Assembly (NCBI RefSeq): GCF_005222705.1
Contig: NZ_STGF01000031.1
Span: 1 to 64,000 of the forward strand
Length of the DNA: 64,000 nucleotides
Reading direction: 5' to 3'
Origin: Paenibacillus sp. SY21-1
GTDB taxonomy: Bacteria; Bacillota; Bacilli; Paenibacillales; Paenibacillaceae
Position 1 is the stretch's first letter. Each line of letters begins with the position of its first letter. The notes beneath the pieces were generated by a model, which was given only the letters and a program-made list of their open reading frames with translations, was not told where the DNA came from and did no database searches. A program made the translations under genes and the position numbers. Below are positions 62,934 to 64,000 of the stretch, piece by piece.

Positions 62934-63269
62934 ATGCCAGAAGCTAAAGCGCACGCTAAGTTTATCCGTATTGCTCCCCGTAAAGCTCAGCTTGTTGCGG
63001 ATTTGATTCGCGGCAAACAAGTTGGCGAAGCAATCGCGATCTTGCGTCACACGCCTAAGTCTGCATCCCCAATCTTGGAGAAGCTGCTTAACTCTGCAAT
63101 TGCTAACGCTGAGCACAACTTCCAGCTGGATGTGAACAAACTGTTCATTTCGCAAGCCTTTGTTAACCAAGGGCCAACAATGAAACGTTTCCGTCCACGC
63201 GCAATGGGTCGTGCAAGCCGGATTAATAAAAGAACCAGCCACATTACTTTGGTGGTATCTGAAAAATAA
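62934..63269 (+). CDS. rplV: 50S ribosomal protein L22
   Basis: A 111-residue L22: AKFIRIAPRKAQLVADLIRG, and the tunnel loop near PTMKRFRPRAMGRASRINKR. GAGGAGG precedes the ATG. Confidence 0.98.
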   Translation: MPEAKAHAKFIRIAPRKAQLVADLIRGKQVGEAIAILRHTPKSASPILEKLLNSAIANAEHNFQLDVNKLFISQAFVNQGPTMKRFRPRAMGRASRINKRTSHITLVVSEK

Positions 63270-63282
63270 GGAGGGATAACGT

Positions 63283-63945
63283 GTGGGTCAAAAGGTAAAT
63301 CCAGTCGGTCTTCGTATCGGCGTCATCCGTGACTGGGAGTCGAAATGGTACGCTGGCAAAGACTTTGGCGATCTTCTTCTGGAAGACGTTAAAATTCGTG
63401 AATACCTGAAAAACAAGCTGAAAGAAGCAGCCGTTTCCCATATCGAAATCGAGCGTGCAGCTAACCGCGTGAACGTTACGATTCAAACTGCTAAACCGGG
63501 CATGGTTATCGGTAAAGGCGGCTCCGAGGTGGAAAACCTTCGTACAGAGCTTGGTAAAATCACTAAAGGCAAAAAGGTTCACATCAACATCTCTGAAATC
63601 AAACAAGCCGATCTGGACGCTATCTTGGTAGCAGAAAGCATCGCACAACAACTTGAGCGTCGTGTATCATTCCGCCGTGCATTGAAACAAGCGATTCAAC
63701 GCTCGATGCGCGCTGGTGCCAAAGGGATCAAAACTGCTGTTAGCGGTCGTCTCGGCGGTGCGGAAATCGCACGTTCGGAAGGCTACAGCGAAGGCACAGT
63801 ACCTCTTCATACGCTGCGTGCAGACATTGATTACGGAACTGCTGAAGCCCATACCACTTATGGCCGTATCGGCGTAAAAGTATGGATCTATCGCGGCGAA
63901 GTCCTTCCGGCTAAGAAGAAAGCTCCAGTGGAAGGAGGCAACTAA
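63283..63945 (+). CDS. rpsC: 30S ribosomal protein S3
   Basis: A 220-residue S3 with a KH domain (GMVIGKGGSEVENLR) at the mRNA entry. It starts at GTG 63283 after AAGGAGGG; GTG 63281 is in another frame. Confidence 0.98.
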   Translation: MGQKVNPVGLRIGVIRDWESKWYAGKDFGDLLLEDVKIREYLKNKLKEAAVSHIEIERAANRVNVTIQTAKPGMVIGKGGSEVENLRTELGKITKGKKVHINISEIKQADLDAILVAESIAQQLERRVSFRRALKQAIQRSMRAGAKGIKTAVSGRLGGAEIARSEGYSEGTVPLHTLRADIDYGTAEAHTTYGRIGVKVWIYRGEVLPAKKKAPVEGGN

Positions 63946-63947
63946 TC

Positions 63948-64000
63948 ATGTTGGTACCAAAACGCGTCAAACACCGCAAACAACAACGCGGTCACATGAA
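63948..64000 (+). CDS. rplP: 50S ribosomal protein L16, N-terminal part
   Basis: The first 17 codons (MLVPKRVKHRKQQRGHM) of L16, cut by the window end. AAGGAGG precedes the ATG. Its place after rpsC is standard. Confidence 0.96.
   Translation, partial: MLVPKRVKHRKQQRGHM

Overview
The window comes from a low-to-moderate GC Firmicute, most likely Paenibacillus or a close relative. The evidence is the Bacillales gene order ctsR-mcsA-mcsB-clpC-radA-disA ... yacL-ispD-ispF-gltX-cysE-cysS-mrnC-rlmB-yacP-sigH-rpmG-secE-nusG-rplKAJL-rpoBC-rpsLG-fusA-tuf-S10 operon, strong AGGAGG ribosome binding sites with many TTG/GTG starts, and cell-wall proteins carrying S-layer homology (SLH) domains. The genus is an inference from style and gene order; no search was run.

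Layout. 1-900: the 3' end of a 23S rRNA, a 5S rRNA, and a three-copy tandem repeat of about 194 bp, each unit carrying the 5S tail and a terminator. 948-1289: a YjbR-like gene. 1300-17590: a heme-acquisition island of the Isd type. It has four NEAT-domain protein genes (one broken by an in-frame stop), a small secreted NEAT-like protein, two heme-type binding lipoproteins, two FecCD-type permeases, one ATPase fused to an IsdG-type heme monooxygenase, and an HssRS-like two-component system. Eight Fur boxes mark the locus (seven in the island and one at a second, free-standing heme monooxygenase at 22851). Four promoters also carry direct repeats that match the known S. aureus HssR operator, all at the same distance from a TAnnAT -10 element. 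17700-22500: the CtsR-controlled protein-arginine-kinase/ClpC stress operon.

22850-29700: radA, disA and pssA are followed by a tyrosine recombinase gene enclosed by two oppositely oriented 28-bp sites with the 11-6-11 layout of Xer/dif sites, then an HD-GYP gene. Two diverged copies of a structured, RNA-like element lie at 22611-22819 (in the leader of the heme monooxygenase) and 29089-29252. A cluster of DnaA boxes precedes radA.

29860-64000: mostly conserved housekeeping genes: YacL, isoprenoid genes ispD/ispF, gltX, a Cys T-box in front of cysE-cysS, RNA-processing genes, sigH, the secretion/antitermination and ribosomal-protein operons, RNA polymerase, elongation factors, an ABC transporter of the TrpXYZ type placed between tuf and the S10 operon, and the S10 operon up to the first codons of rplP.

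How it fits together: Fur and the HssRS-like system probably set expression of the heme surface and uptake proteins jointly. SLH-anchored NEAT proteins and the secreted NEAT-like protein would capture heme, pass it to a membrane-anchored NEAT protein and the lipoproteins, and the permeases and ATPase would import it; the monooxygenases would release iron. No sortase and no HrtBA heme exporter are present in the window.
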